This document shows, piece after piece, positions 42,850-53,840 of a stretch of DNA of 64,000 nt. The position numbers and the translations under genes were made by a program. The stretch is from NCBI RefSeq assembly GCF_033807575.1, contig NC_084713.1:17831389-17895388 (forward strand). Direction: 5' to 3'. Numbering within the stretch: the first letter of the stretch is position 1; every line of letters begins with the position of its first letter. The notes below the pieces were generated by a model that worked only from the letters and a program-made list of their open reading frames with translations, was not told the origin of the DNA and made no database searches. The DNA comes from Cydia pomonella. Lineage: Eukaryota; Arthropoda; Insecta; Lepidoptera; Tortricidae.

Positions 42850-43075
42850 CACAGCTAAACTATAGAATGAACTCACCTACGGTATTTCTGGACTGATACG
42901 ACCTTCGAACCTTCTTGAAAAGAGCGTACTACCATCTTAAAGGACGACAACACACTTACAACCCCTCTGGTGTTGCGGGTGTCCATGGGCGACGGTCATC
43001 GCTTATCACCAGGCGATTTCGTTTGCTTTTTTGTCTTCTAAATCATTAAAGAAAACATATGGGCGCTTCTGTTTT
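42850..43075 (+). mobile_element. LINE tail, same family as 7757 (decayed)
   Basis: CACCTCGCACAGCTAAACTA, GGTATTTCTGGACTGATACG, GAACCTTCTTGAAAAGAGCG and then CCCCTCTGGTGTTGCGGGTG, TCCATGGGCGACGGTCATCG. The frame PRTAKL-stop-NEL shows a Trp codon turned to TAG. Ends at AATCATTAAAGAAAAC. Confidence 0.85.
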
Positions 43076-43091
43076 TAGAGCAATCGAGTTC

Positions 43092-43225
43092 ACAAACGTC
43101 GGCGTTCTAATTTTAATATACGTCAAAAATTTGATATAAATACAATATGGATCGGATATGTCAGTGTCAAAAATGACGTTTCTTCAAACAAAAACGTCAC
43201 TTTGTTTCTGTGTCACGTAGTGTAT
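43092..43225. repeat. Dispersed repeat, TAATTTTAATATACGTCAAAA type
   Basis: CGGCGTTCTAATTTTAATAT, ACGTCAAAAATTTGATATAA and ATATGTCAGTGTCAAAAATG, matching 40749-40850. GACGTTTC / AACGTC words give weak internal pairing. Confidence 0.75.
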
Positions 43226-43514
43226 TTTTTCCTTCATTGATCCCTATTTAGAAGTTTAGATTTTCGCAACCGATCAAGCATCTACAATTCTATAGGGACT
43301 GGATCAAGACTTACAACCGAACTTCTGCATCCCACAACCTTGACGCTGGCAAGTTTGTGCCAATGGACAGCTGCCATAAGAACTAAAAATTGAACTTAAC
43401 TGAACTAAGTTTAGAAGTATAATAAAATTAGAATCAGGCCGTAAGACGCGACAATAAGGTCGTGTAATATTTTTGGAACGGTAGCTTGTAAAGATATTTG
43501 TGAACACGACCATA
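43226..43514. other. Spacer; weak donor-like site on the minus strand
   Basis: On the minus strand an ATG at 43370 opens MAAVHWHKLASVKVVGCRSS and runs to TCGGTTGTAAGTC, a strong-looking splice donor (GTAAGT at about 43316-43311). With no known protein and no acceptor, this is not called an exon. Confidence 0.25.
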
Positions 43515-43773
43515 TAAATAAATAAATATTATAGGACATTATTACACAAATTGACTAAGTCCCACAGTAAGCTCAATAAGGCTTGTGTTGAGGGTACTTA
43601 GACAACGATATATATAATATATAACTATTTATAAATACTTAAATACATAGAAAACACCCATCACTCAGGAACAAATATCCATGCTCATCACACGAATAAA
43701 TGCCCTTACCAGGATTTTGAACCCGGGACCATCGGCTTCGTAGGCAGGGCCACTAGGCCAGACCGGTCGTCAT
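43515..43773 (-). mobile_element. tRNA-derived SINE, family 2, near complete
   Basis: The tail TAAATAAATAAATATTATAG is on the left, the head on the right. The complement of CCAGGATTTTGAACCCGGGA is the B-box region (with an extra T), and GGCCTAGTGGCCCTGCCTACG covers the shortened A-box region. It ends in the complement of GACCGGTCGTC. Confidence 0.88.
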
Positions 43774-43914
43774 ACCCTCCATAAAATAAAATAAAAACCC
43801 TCTCTAAAATATAAACCCTCTTACATTACTTGCGTCCATTAACAACTCAAAAAAAGTATATGTAGTAATAAGTATGTACTCATCTAATTTACAAATATGA
43901 ATCTACGAAATTTA
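43774..43914. other. Spacer between SINE and foldback
   Basis: AT-rich, nothing seen. Confidence 0.4.
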
Positions 43915-44105
43915 CTTTTTGCTCGCATCAACGATGCAGCAGCAGCCGTAAATGTCAAAAATCCGGGCATCAACATCGATTTTGATATTTGCGGCAGCAA
44001 TGCAGTTGGCAGTAAAATGGTCAGCAATAATGCAGTCGGCAGTAATCTCGCGCTGCAATACTACAGCAGTATGCTGATGCATTCTGAATCCAAACGGCAC
44101 CTTAT
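43915..44105. mobile_element. Foldback element, AGTAATGCAGTCG type
   Basis: Shares ATGCAGTCGGCAGTAATCTC, GCTGCAATACTACAGCAGTA and TGCTGATGCATTCTGAATCC with 10206-10385, and its left part (GATGCAGCAGCAGCCGTAAA) is an imperfect inverse of the right. Open frames on both strands across it (70 and 62 codons) follow from the inverted structure and are spurious. Confidence 0.75.
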
Positions 44106-45435
44106 GTAAATGAATTCATTGGTAAAGTCGCCATGCACTTTTACGGCTGATAGTACATATCACTCCTCGCGATTATTCATGCGCTTGCGAGTCGCGTGAA
44201 GTTCGTTTGAGATTAGTAAGTAATAAATCAAATTGAAATTTGTAAAGTTCGAATAGGCCACGATTTTAGGCTGTTGTTGAACATGCACCAGAGCTAGCTA
44301 GTACGCTAGTAGAGCAATTTTTCGCGTAAGATCTTACAAGTATAACCTGTATGTTGTGACAACGATTATTAATAAACGCATCATGATGTGGATTCTATGA
44401 GTGGTGGTTCTATGGTTCGAGCACAGTAGTTAAGATTGTGAAGTTAAAGGAAGAATTAAAAAAGTTATATGTACTGATATGTTCTAGCTTCGTCTACAGT
44501 GTTTTGTGACCCAGTAGGCCTTTCTACAATCATGATCGGCAGTCTTAGAGGTAGATTATATTATTAGTAGGCATTTTGCTGGCCGTGTGAAGTACCTAAC
44601 TACATTTTCTGATGGTAATACCTAGATCACTTCAGAAATGATTACTTAGGTACTGTATTACGAGGTATAAATAATTATTGAATTTCCCGCTTAAAAACGA
44701 GCTTACCCATATTATCATAATTATCTACTGCTTCTTCCTAAGGGATTTTGGAAAAGTTTTTATAAGTTAAATCAATTTCATTAATACTACCTACCAGCAA
44801 AATCCCGATTTAAGCTACCTCAATTTAAAAAAAAAGATCAAAGGATCAAAATCTTCCCAAAGAGGAAATTAATATGTTACCGAAATATGCTTATGGAAAT
44901 TATGTTTTGCAAATTCAAAGAAAATTCGAAAGCAATTAAGTTATAGATTGTGTAGTGCCTTAAGGAACAACTTCGGTAATTTTGTTATCGGTAATTTAAT
45001 TTAATATCAAGCCGGTTTGAGTCTATCGGTAATAAAGACACATTAAATAAAATTAATTAAGGGCAAACAGGCTCAAAGAGTAACCGTAACTTAACGAACT
45101 AAATTAAATCTGTTTGATGTTGCTTGTGAAGTATGTATTAGTTAATCTTGTGGTTTCTTGAACCTTACATGAAATGTTTAACTTAACGATGATTAAATTG
45201 CTTATAAGTAACCTTGTTTGTAAGGTACGACCTTAGAATAAATATTTGATTATTTTATAAGGCCTTCTTAGCGGATTAACTCGCGATTGTTATAATTATT
45301 TGTGCAGTTTGCTTACAAACGATATGATATACAGTGACAAAATCCAATAGGGGCGATAAATTAAACCAGACATAGAATTTATCCGTGTAAATCATTAATA
45401 AGGAAGGTTTTTCTTTTAAGTTTCACCTAATTATA
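44106..45435. other. Spacer, AT-rich
   Basis: No gene recognised. 45340-45410 (AGGGGCGATAAATTAAACCA) has a word shared with the foldback family at 22517 and may be a fragment of it. Confidence 0.45.
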
Positions 45436-45664
45436 AATAATAAATAAATATTATAGGACATTATTACACAAATTGACTAAGTCCCACAGTAAGCTCAATA
45501 AGGCTTGTGTTGAGGGTACTTAGACAACGATATATATAATATATAAATATTTATAAATACTTAAATACATAGAAGACACCCATGACTCAGGAACAAATAT
45601 CCATGCTCATCACACGAATAAATGCCCTTACCAGGATTTGAACCCGGGACCATCAGCTTCGTAG
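45436..45664 (-). mobile_element. tRNA-derived SINE, family 2, lacking the head
   Basis: Nearly identical to 43515-43773 over 225 bases (about five differences) but it stops at AGCTTCGTAG, before the A-box part, i.e. 5'-truncated. The B-box GGGTTCAAATCC remains. Confidence 0.88.
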
Positions 45665-46696
45665 AATTATGATACCGTAAATCTATCAAAAACTAATTTG
45701 AGCAGCAATGTACTGCAAACATTTACGAGACATAAATTACATGACATTACGAGATCTTTTTATAATAACCGTTGACAGATACTATGTAACTTGTGTGTTG
45801 CTTTACATTGCGTACCGAATTATTTTGTTTAGTTAATATTTCACTTGACTTTTGAAAGCAAAATTTATTTCAATATACTTATTAGGTCCTTTACTACACT
45901 ATTTAAAGATTTGGCCGTATTGTATTTACAGACTGTATGATGTAAATTCTTATGGTTAAATCGGGTATTTTGTTTAAAAATTACAAGTAATCATTATTTT
46001 TCCGAGTAACTGCAACAATTGACTGCTTGTTGACACATAAAAAAGTTACACCTTAGAATCGACATGGTATTTTGTATTCGCACATTGAACAGGCCGAAAA
46101 TAAAGTTAATTAATTCACTCCAGTTCGTGTTTTACTATGTTAAACGTTATTGAAAAACAAATATTTTATCGATTCATATAAAAGACTTACTATGCGAGAA
46201 ACTTTTTTATTTCCCAATGATATGATACGAAGAGTAATGCCGAAGGGCTTAAGACAAGGCTAAATGAAGTAGCATGCAAAAGGTTGGTTGCAGCGAACTA
46301 AATAAATGACGATCCACAAAGGGCGTGCTCTGTCGTTCAGAAACCTTTCTTTTGCGTTTTAATTAACTTTTTGCGACCATATTTAGTTGAACTGGAGCGC
46401 AGCAAATAAATTAGCACAGGTCTTAGTACGACCTGTCGTTTCGTGTTGGCGATCATCCAACATTTTAGAGTTCCTTCTTGAGTTGTGCTTATTGTTTTTT
46501 GATGCTTCAAATATTTGTGGTTGAAAGTAGTTTTTTGTCACCATCAGATACAGCCAAACCTAAGGATGTGGACTGTTTTTGAAACTTCATGTGTACTTAG
46601 AGTTCACGCATTTTCACAATTTATACTTACCTATTCTTTAAACAGATGTATGGTAACAGTTTTGAATGATTCACGGTTAGTTTCACTACCCTTATA
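45665..46696. other. Spacer, single-copy-looking at 46200-46480
   Basis: No repeat recognised. 46230-46480 is GC-richer with CGACCTGTCG palindromic words. Possible regulatory DNA. No gene. Confidence 0.4.
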
Positions 46697-46818
46697 TCGA
46701 CCGGGATATAGACCGTGATTACCTTTCATATTGTTTTTATTGAGCTCCCGATATTTCGACGCAGTTACATGCATCTTGTTCACGGGTAAAAGGTGATCAC
46801 AGTTTATATCCTGGTCGA
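46697..46818. mobile_element. Foldback element, TCGACCGGGATATAGACCG type
   Basis: TCGACCGGGATATAGACCGT on the left (46697) and its inverted counterpart ending ATATCCTGGTCGA (46818) give 31-bp arms with a few mismatches. The loop has GAGCTCCCGATATTTCGACG, CAGTTACATGCATC and TTCACGGGT, familiar from lepidopteran repeats. Confidence 0.8.
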
Positions 46819-47179
46819 TTGAAGTGCAGATGTATGGTATTCTGATCTTTTGGTTTCATAAGTGTTACACAAATTATGACTATTGTATACGCAATATTGG
46901 CGATCGTAAAAAATACTTTAATGCACTCTGTTAAAAAAAACGGCACTAAAATCTTCGCTTTTGTTCATTTTGAGGTTGTATTAAAATACGCTATGTACAT
47001 ATAAGCATATCATAAATAAAATATATGTAAATACTATCGATATGTACACATATTAATTAAAAAAAGGTACTTGATACGTATGTAAAAGTGATTTAAAGTA
47101 ACAATAATAAAACACATACGGCAAAAAAGTAGTGCCGGAATATTTAGGTACATTACGAAAAACGTCTAAAAAATTTAAA
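46819..47179. other. Spacer, nothing recognised
   Basis: AT-rich, no feature. Confidence 0.5.
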
Positions 47180-47600
47180 TTTTAATCTGTTTATTTCAGT
47201 GTTGTTGTTGTGATATAGTCATATAGTCCGAAGAATTTGGAGATTATCTTAACTAAGTTAAGCCTTAACTATACAATTAGTTTTGTTGGCGGTTAGTGCT
47301 TACATGTTATTTGAATACGTAACAAAATTAATTAATTTTAATCAGTGCTTTCTTAAGTGTACTCTTAATTTTATCTGGATGTTTTTCTAGAGTTTCTACT
47401 ACTTGTTTGGGTAAGCTGTTCAGGATATTAGTCAGGTATGTTGGCCAGAGGCTTTTCCCATATTCATTGGTACTTTTAGGTCTCTATGAATACCTACCTG
47501 AAATACATGTTTCAAACCTATGGTGCTCCGTCATTGGCTGTTAAAAAGTGACTCTGAAGTAGGTGGTCAATAGTAAATATTATAATATAGACCTTGAATA
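47180..47600 (-). mobile_element. LINE, reverse transcriptase gene C-terminus and 3' UTR
   Basis: The minus strand encodes GKSLWPTYLTNILNSLPKQV, with YLTNILNSLPKQVVETLEKH, then PDKIKSTLKKALIKIN and a stop at about 47336. The 3' UTR carries AAGATAATCTCCAAATTCTT, AACAACAACACTGAAATAAA and matches the tail at 41521-41636. The frame is intact for the last 45 codons. Upstream it decays. Confidence 0.8.
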
Positions 47601-47716
47601 TGATTGTTTAAGCTGAATTCAAGTTGTATGTTTAGTTCTTAAGTTGCTGGTGAAATATGTGTTATATATAATATTGTCTGACCATCTTTTGTACTATATT
47701 TCATGCAAAAGAAAGT

Positions 47717-47838
47717 TATTTGTATATAACATCGTGTTACAGGGACAGCATGATAGTAGGTATTTATCGTGTTTCATAACGTTTTCCTTGTCACAGTAGT
47801 AGTAACATTTTATAATAGCCAACGAGGAAGCACCATAA
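47717..47838. mobile_element. Partial foldback element, GATGGTGCTTCC type
   Basis: TATAACATCGTGTTACAGGG, CCTTGTCACAG and GAGGAAGCACCAT match the right and central parts of 21648-21784. The left terminus is missing or diverged. Confidence 0.6.
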
Positions 47839-48295
47839 AACTTTTTTTTTGCAAAGACTGTTAAGAATTCCAAATAGAGGTTATATTAGTTTAACTAATA
47901 TGCCATTTGGACCTGTAACTGTAGAGAATCCGCAAAGTTTGAGCAGTTAATGGAACCAATTTCGCGCATTGGAGACATGGATATGCACCTCTGGTACTAG
48001 TTCTGAATTAATTTGCTTCTTTGGCAGTGTTATCTACTTTACCCGAACTTGTTCGAACTTGCTTTTATGCATTTATATTACAGAAGTTTATTCGCTTCGT
48101 ATTTTTGCAATGAATGGCAAATTAGTTTAGTTTATTCCTGTAAATATGCGGTATTTACATTCAATGTCAGGTGATTACATTTGTATATATTATCTCTCGT
48201 TATACTGTTTATTCTGCTTGCATCCTCAGTTAAATTGCTGCTCAGGAACCCAGGATCCGCTAATTTGTATTATTAATACCTAATTAATAGAGCAT
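47839..48295. other. Spacer, nothing recognised
   Basis: AT-rich, no feature. Confidence 0.5.
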
Positions 48296-48485
48296 TACAA
48301 CAGGGGCAGGGGAAGTAAGGGGTTGCTGGCTGAGTACATATAGACAGTAATGAGGCCGGCAACCCCGTTTCACGCCGAAGCGCGAAGTATATACAGTGCT
48401 TTTCTCAAACATGCACTCATCATCATCATTCGCGCATTCCCTATTCCATCAAACATGCACTGAAATAAATAAATAAATAAATGAT
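48296..48485 (+). repeat. Dispersed repeat ending in (AAAT)n
   Basis: CAGGGGCAGGGGAAGTAAGG, GAGGCCGGCAACCCCGTTTC, GCTTTTCTCAAACATGCACT. The last word is repeated after a CATCATCATCATTCGCGC insert. It ends in five AAAT units at 48463-48482. Probably a SINE-like retroposon with an AAAT tail. No Pol III box seen. Confidence 0.6.
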
Positions 48486-48709
48486 GACATTGTTTCATTT
48501 CCTAATATGATGGGTTACTACTGAATAGCGTGGGGTAATTAAGGCAAACGGAAATTTGATTATTTTTGCGCTAAGATGCACTGTTTAAGAGATATAGCCC
48601 TATAAACTTTTTTTTTACCTGAAGAAGTTATTTAGACATGTAGAAATCTTTATAGAGCTGTATTGTTGTATCTCCCTGAACCGTGCATCGTAGCGCAAAC
48701 ATATATATA
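48486..48709. other. Spacer, nothing recognised
   Basis: No feature. Confidence 0.5.
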
Positions 48710-48975
48710 TTTTCATGGTGGCAAATAAACTTACAGCCCGCCCGATGGTAAGCCGTATCCGTAGTCTATGTACGCCTGCAACTCCAGAGTATATGCGCGT
48801 TGTCGACCCTAACACTCCGCACCCCCGTTGAGTTCTGGCAACCTTACTCACCGGCAGGAACACAACACTATGAGTAGGGTCTAGTGTTATTTGGCTGCAG
48901 TTTTCTGTAAGGTGGACTGTACTTCCTCAGTTGGGTTCTGCTCTAGAACTGGAACGATATCCGTTGTGGTACACA
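48710..48975 (-). mobile_element. Family A retroposon copy
   Basis: CATGGTGGCAAATAAACTTA, GTAGTCTATGTACGCCTGCA, CCCTAACACTCCGCACCCCC, GAACACAACACTATGAGTAG and GTTGGGTTCTGCTCTAGAAC. The very 3' end (GTAGTATTAAAA) is lost here; the 82-codon minus frame over it is a composition effect. Confidence 0.85.
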
Positions 48976-49657
48976 CGTCCGTGACGTGATTTCGGGGTTG
49001 GTTCCATAAATAAAAGTTACTCAGAATGAACTAAACATTTACAGGTTTGAGTAAATGGTTTTAGTTAATAAACATACTGTATTTTTTACCTATTACATGA
49101 AAACGATAATTCAAGAACGGTAGTTAAATTTACCATCACATCGTTTACATATATTATGAAATGTTTCAACATAGCATACCTATTCATATTACTCAATAGG
49201 AGGAAAATTAATATAGTTTTAATAATCCCATTCGTACTTAAAAGGTCGTAAAAGTAGCAATGTAGAAACCTTAATCAGAGTCGTAAATTAAGAGACCCAT
49301 TAAAAGTTTCGTTGGAAATGACTCATAGACGACGCTTTACATCATCATGCATTAGTCAAGTCAACGAGGAGATTTTTTTTTTAATTTTTAACCTTTAATA
49401 TGGTCTATAGTGGGTTTTTAAACATCTATTGTGTTGTATAGAGCTGAAAATAAATGAAAAGGTGACTAAACATTTGGTAATGATTCTATCATACACGGAC
49501 ATGAGGTGTAATTCCGTACATTTTTTGATCCTTCCATTCCGTTATCGAAGTCTATGAAAAATGGTAATGAAGTAAATATAAAAAATTTAGACACTTTTTT
49601 CTACGATGAGGATCGAAAAAGCTTGTTAATCTGAATAGAAATAATTAATAAAATAAG
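48976..49657. other. Spacer, nothing recognised
   Basis: AT-rich; no gene. Confidence 0.5.
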
Positions 49658-49892
49658 TGTCGCGGCCGATCGTAAAATCAGGCAGATCGTAATGCTCCTG
49701 TGTAATCTTTTGACGGTATTCACATTAAACCAATAGATAGTTAGTATAGGTTCTTTAGGTTGCTTCACATGCCTGACGGGCAAACTATCCAGAAATGGAC
49801 TGTCGACTCAGGGACCGAGATAAAGATTTTCACGTTTCACGATATGCCTATGAATTGTATGATCCTCTTGATCTTACGATCGGCCGCCGACA
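49658..49892. mobile_element. Foldback element, TGTCGCGGCCGATCGTAA type
   Basis: Left end TGTCGCGGCCGATCGTAAAA and right end CTTACGATCGGCCGCCGACA are inverted, arms about 33 bp. Interior: CTGTGTAATCTTTTGACGG, CTGACGGGCAAACTATCC, ATTTTCACGTTTCACGATAT. A family I recall as common in moths. No coding capacity. Confidence 0.88.
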
Positions 49893-50225
49893 TATACAAC
49901 TTTAAATAATATGGCCTAACAACATCTTCATTGCTTAGTATAATCTAGAGATTCAAATAATAGTACTAGTGATTTATGTGACATACTGTTTGAAAAAGTT
50001 ATAGCTCACGTTGGGCTTTTGTAGTCTTACAGATGACAAATGATCACTGTTGTTTGTCACACAATAATTGTATCTTTGTAGGTATGTAGGTGTAGGTTTA
50101 GTGAAAGACGAAGTCATTTAAACCATACACAATATATGTATACATTAGTGCTAATATTGTATTTTAGATCATCTATTGTAACCAAAGAAGCTTAAATTAT
50201 TGTACTCGTAATTTAACAGGAAATT
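49893..50225. other. Spacer, nothing recognised
   Basis: AT-rich; no feature. Confidence 0.5.
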
Positions 50226-50490
50226 TGACGACCGGTCTGGCTTAGTGGGTAGTGACCCTGCCTATGGAGCCGATGGTCCTGGGTTCGAATCCCGGTAAGG
50301 ACTTTTATTTGTGTGTTGAGCACACATGTTGGTTCCCGGGTCATGGATGTTTTCTATGTATTTAAATATTTGTATATCGTTATATATCGTTGTCTGAGTA
50401 CCCACAACACAAGCCTTCTTGGTTTACTGTAGGACTGAGTCAATTTGTGTAAGAATGTCCCTATAATATTATTTATTGTAATAAAAAACT
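50226..50490 (+). mobile_element. tRNA-derived SINE, family 2, best-preserved head
   Basis: GACGACCGGTCTGGCTTAGTG begins the head: A box TGGCTTAGTGGGTAG (50238-50252), B box GGGTTCGAATCCC (50281-50293), 28 bases apart. The body has CATGGATGTTTTCTATGTA and ACCCACAACACAAGCC, and the tail is ATTATTTATTGTAATAAAAA. It defines the full 5' end for the family. Confidence 0.9.
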
Positions 50491-50645
50491 ACCTTACTAA
50501 TTAACCGTTAGAAAAATGTATGAAAAGAAACTTGCAAGTGTGAAATGTAGTTATGCGGCAAAATGTATTACACGTGAGCGTCTTAAACGGGTTTTATTCA
50601 ACTTTATTTTAGAACTGTTAAGAGTCACTCGAACCTAGCCACCGC
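50491..50645. other. Short spacer
   Basis: No feature. Confidence 0.4.
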
Positions 50646-50732
50646 CATACAATTGAAGCTACTTTCATTTTAAAACGATGAAGTGATTTAATGCACGTCG
50701 TTTTAAAATAAGAGCATAATTTCAATTGTATG
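50646..50732. mobile_element. Foldback element, CATACAATTGAAG type
   Basis: CATACAATTGAAGCTAC ... ATTTTAAAACGA (50646-50678) is inverted at 50698-50732 (TCGTTTTAAAATAAGAG ... TTCAATTGTATG) with a two-base length difference. The loop is 19 bases. GAACCTAGCCACCGC on the left and GTTTTTTTGGCGACG on the right probably belong to it. Confidence 0.85.
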
Positions 50733-51554
50733 AGAGCGTTTTTTTGGCGACGTACATAAGGAAAATCCTAATGTCAAATAATCCATTGTATTTAGGCTTA
50801 AAGATTCCAGCTAAGATTCCAGCCACTGATATGATATGACTCGAAATGGTTACAGTGCATAAATATGTATGTATTTCTTCAGCTTAATCCACTGCAATAT
50901 GGTGAAAAAATGTATACAAATTTATGAACTCGATACATTAAACCCAATCCGCTTTAGTAGGAAAAGTAGTAAACTGGTGAAACTTTTAGATAAATCACTA
51001 GCTATTTCGAAAACGAATATATTTTTAAATGGAATTGTGCAAATTATTTTATAGTCGACCGCAGATTTATGTTACCTGCGTGATGTAATTTAATACGCGG
51101 ATCGGTTCTATTAGTCATTTAGTGATAAATGAATGAATCAGGCTGGATTACAATCAAGCCATCTTTAATTTATGAACATTATAATTTATGATGGAAAGCA
51201 CTGTGGGAACAAATAAGTTTTTGGCAAAAATTATATTTTTGGTACAAGTTTTTATCACTGACTGTACTTTTGTTTCCACAGGCAACTAATACTCATCGAG
51301 ACAATTCTAAAAACCCCAAAATAAAATTAGGTTGTATTGTTTTATCACAGAGTTCCCATGGCCACTTTCTGCCTCCATTACCAGGTCAGCTCGCTGGTAC
51401 CATAATATTGCATTATCACCTGACTTACATATGTATGAAAAATTTTAGCGCAATCGAAAACCGAAGTGGGTCAAATTTAGCTTCCAAGATTTGACCCACA
51501 TAAACATACATACACTTTTATTTGTAGGCAAGGCATAATGCAGAAAAATCATTG
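50733..51554. other. Spacer, nothing recognised
   Basis: AT-rich, no gene or repeat assigned. Confidence 0.5.
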
Positions 51555-51612
51555 GTCTGGAGTTGCACCACAGGCTACGAAGACTGTTTGCCACCGACGT
51601 AGTATAAAAAAA
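51555..51612 (+). mobile_element. Family A retroposon copy with an internal deletion
   Basis: GTCTGGAGTTGCACCACAGG, CTACGAAGACTG then directly TTTGCCACCGACGTAGTATA and AAAAAATG. The CTTACCATCAGGCGG part is missing. Confidence 0.75.
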
Positions 51613-52802
51613 TGTAACGAGACGTAGGTTTCAGCGCTATGAAGCGATTTCAAAAGATTTGTTTATACTGTAGCGTAACAGAGTGCACACATTTATTTTT
51701 TACATTTTTGGCGGCCATAACTAATAATTGCGTAGATATAACTTGTGATCGTGGTAGTTGTAAGGTTGTAACGTCGTGGCAGTAAGTGCGATATTTAAAA
51801 TATAAACAAAGTTATGATACATTGCGTGCTGAATTATTTTATAGAGAAAAATTATAGTTGTAGATGTAAGTATTTTTTTAGTAAAACACTTGAATGTAAA
51901 TTCATTTGGGCCTATACTATACTACTGAAGGTAGTTAACCTTTACAATCATCAAATATAGTTACACCGCTATTTACACATAAATATTTGTTTTTACACAT
52001 ACATAGGTGCATAATAACTTTGTTAATATTATATTGAGTCCACTAAACAATTCGATTCTAAAAATGTGATTATAATCTTAAAATTGTAACACCTAATGTA
52101 TAAAACTGCAATACAATAAAGAATAATTTACGCATTAATCTGGGGTCAAAAAATAACAGCTAATCGATTTATTAAAAGCAGTCTTTCACAGCAGACCACC
52201 TTGTTGGGACGGTTGGCATCTAATGATTGTTCAAAGGTATATTAATTAAATAATAGGTTATTTATTAGTTTATCTTCGGGAATATCCAATAAAAAAATAA
52301 TTGGGACTGCACACTTGCAAATTTGATGCAGTTAAGGATTATCTAGATTTCTCCATCAACGATGCGTAATTCCCTGCACACCTTTTATCACTCTGCGGTC
52401 ACTAGGCAGAAATAAATCTTTCATTTACAGCCTAATTCTTTAGGCCCGGGTCACAAACCAAACTTTATTTATGGTAATTGGTTTTGCACCAATAATTTAA
52501 AATGCGGCACTTTGTTTTCAATGGATTTATGGGTGGGATCAGTAAAATAGTTTTGGTTGAGTCAGGATGCGTGGAATGATTTGCGAATTTCCTGCTCATG
52601 TGTTTATAATGAATAAGTTAGTAAAGTCATTACATTTCTTCGATAAATCGGCCAAATCTAAATGGGCCATGAAATACAGTGACGAATTAAAGCCAAGAGC
52701 GTTTTAACTTACACTAAAGATTCTAAGTTTGTCGTCATCGCGTCATAATTTATTCTGAATTAAAAATAATATAATATACGTAAATATAATCTTCACGTCT
52801 AG
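51613..52802. other. Spacer, AT-rich
   Basis: No repeat or gene recognised. Confidence 0.5.
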
Positions 52803-52935
52803 TACAGTCAAGTGTAAAAATATGGGTGTACACATCTTACTCAAAAATATGTCCCATAGCATCTTATTCCAGTGTAATAAGAGCACCATATTTATGAGAC
52901 GATTCTCTCGATACATATTTTTTCAGCTGACTGTA
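52803..52935. mobile_element. Foldback element, TACAGTCAAGTGTAAAAATAT type
   Basis: TACAGTCAAGTGTAAAAATA at the left, inverted imperfectly as ATATTTTTTCAGCTGACTGTA at the right. TCTTACTCAAAAATATGTCC and GAGCACCATATTTATGAGAC are mirrored internally. Confidence 0.8.
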
Positions 52936-53586
52936 ATCACTCGTACTAGTACTCATATTAGTAGAAAACGGGCGTATTTCCTATGAATAATATAAAACTC
53001 AACGATTCGAATATATTTTTCTACGACATTTGTCACTCTTTTTTTAATGCCTATACGAGCTCAGTCTAGTTGGGGTTCAAAGTCCATTTGTTTAATATTG
53101 TCTGTAGAAAAGATACATTACCCTAACCCATACTAAAATAAATTGGATCCTTCGTCAAAGAGCAAAACTAGCAATTTCAGTGATAATTTCAATCAATGTG
53201 ACCAACAGTAATCACGGGGCGAGCAGTTTCACAGGTCCACCAATAACAATAATTCGCTCAAAGAGTCGGTCCGTTCGGTCGGATTTACCACAGCAATCTG
53301 TTATCGCCGATCGGATGCTAATTGATTTCATTACAGCTATCATTCGCAGGTTGCAAATAAAGCTGGCTGAACACCGTATCTGTGATGTGATAATCATATC
53401 TTGCTATGAGCAATATTTATGGAGCTCACGCTAGATAGAGAGATATAGCAACTATCGCCAAGTATAACAGACATACATATGTTCATTTTGACGATCATGA
53501 CTATTCTGATATCACAATAGAAAGAATGGATGGCCAAATAAGTTCACACGACAGAGTGACGACATATCCTATATTGTCATTTAAAA
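52936..53586. other. Spacer with single-copy-looking block 53190-53420
   Basis: The block (CAGTAATCACGGGGCGAGCAG, GTCGGTCCGTTCGGTCGG, GCTAATTGATTTCATTACAG) is open on both strands, is GC-richer, and has homeodomain-type TAATTG words. Conserved non-coding DNA is possible. No protein domain recognised. Confidence 0.35.
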
Positions 53587-53840
53587 AACTAGTTACAAGC
53601 GCTTAGAAATCCGGCGTTGACTCGGGGAAGGTAGGATTAAATTTAGTGATCAAAATAAAAAGCCAACATGGAACAGCTTTTGGAACATGTCCTATCCTAT
53701 TATTTGAAAAATTAGCGAATGAGTGCTTTGGAAATTGAAATAGTTAAGAATCAACTAGTTACAAGCGATTTGAAATTCGGTGTTGACTCGGAGAAAGTAA
53801 TCCAAATTAGTAATCCAAATAAAAAGCCAACACGGAACAG
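53587..53840. repeat. Diverged direct repeat, about 90-bp unit, 166-bp spacing
   Basis: Copy 1 (53587-53676) and copy 2 (53753-53840) share AACTAGTTACAAGCG, GTTGACTCGG, AGTAATCCAAATAAAAAGCC-like and AAAAGCCAACA(T/C)GGAACAG. ATCCTATTATTTGAAAAATTAG between them resembles the ATCCTATATTGTCATTTAAAA just before copy 1, so the full unit may be about 120-165 bp. Origin unknown. Confidence 0.8.

Noticed and set aside
43304..43513. Minus-strand stretch with a GTAAGT donor-like site
   Set aside because: The donor alone is not enough: the preceding open part is about 20 codons and no acceptor or homologue is evident.
43897..44109. Overlapping open frames of 70 and 62 codons on opposite strands
   Set aside because: Mirror-image translation of a foldback element, expected from its inverted structure.
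50226..50300. tRNA gene on the plus strand
   Set aside because: Same reason: the head belongs to a SINE family with at least five copies in the window.
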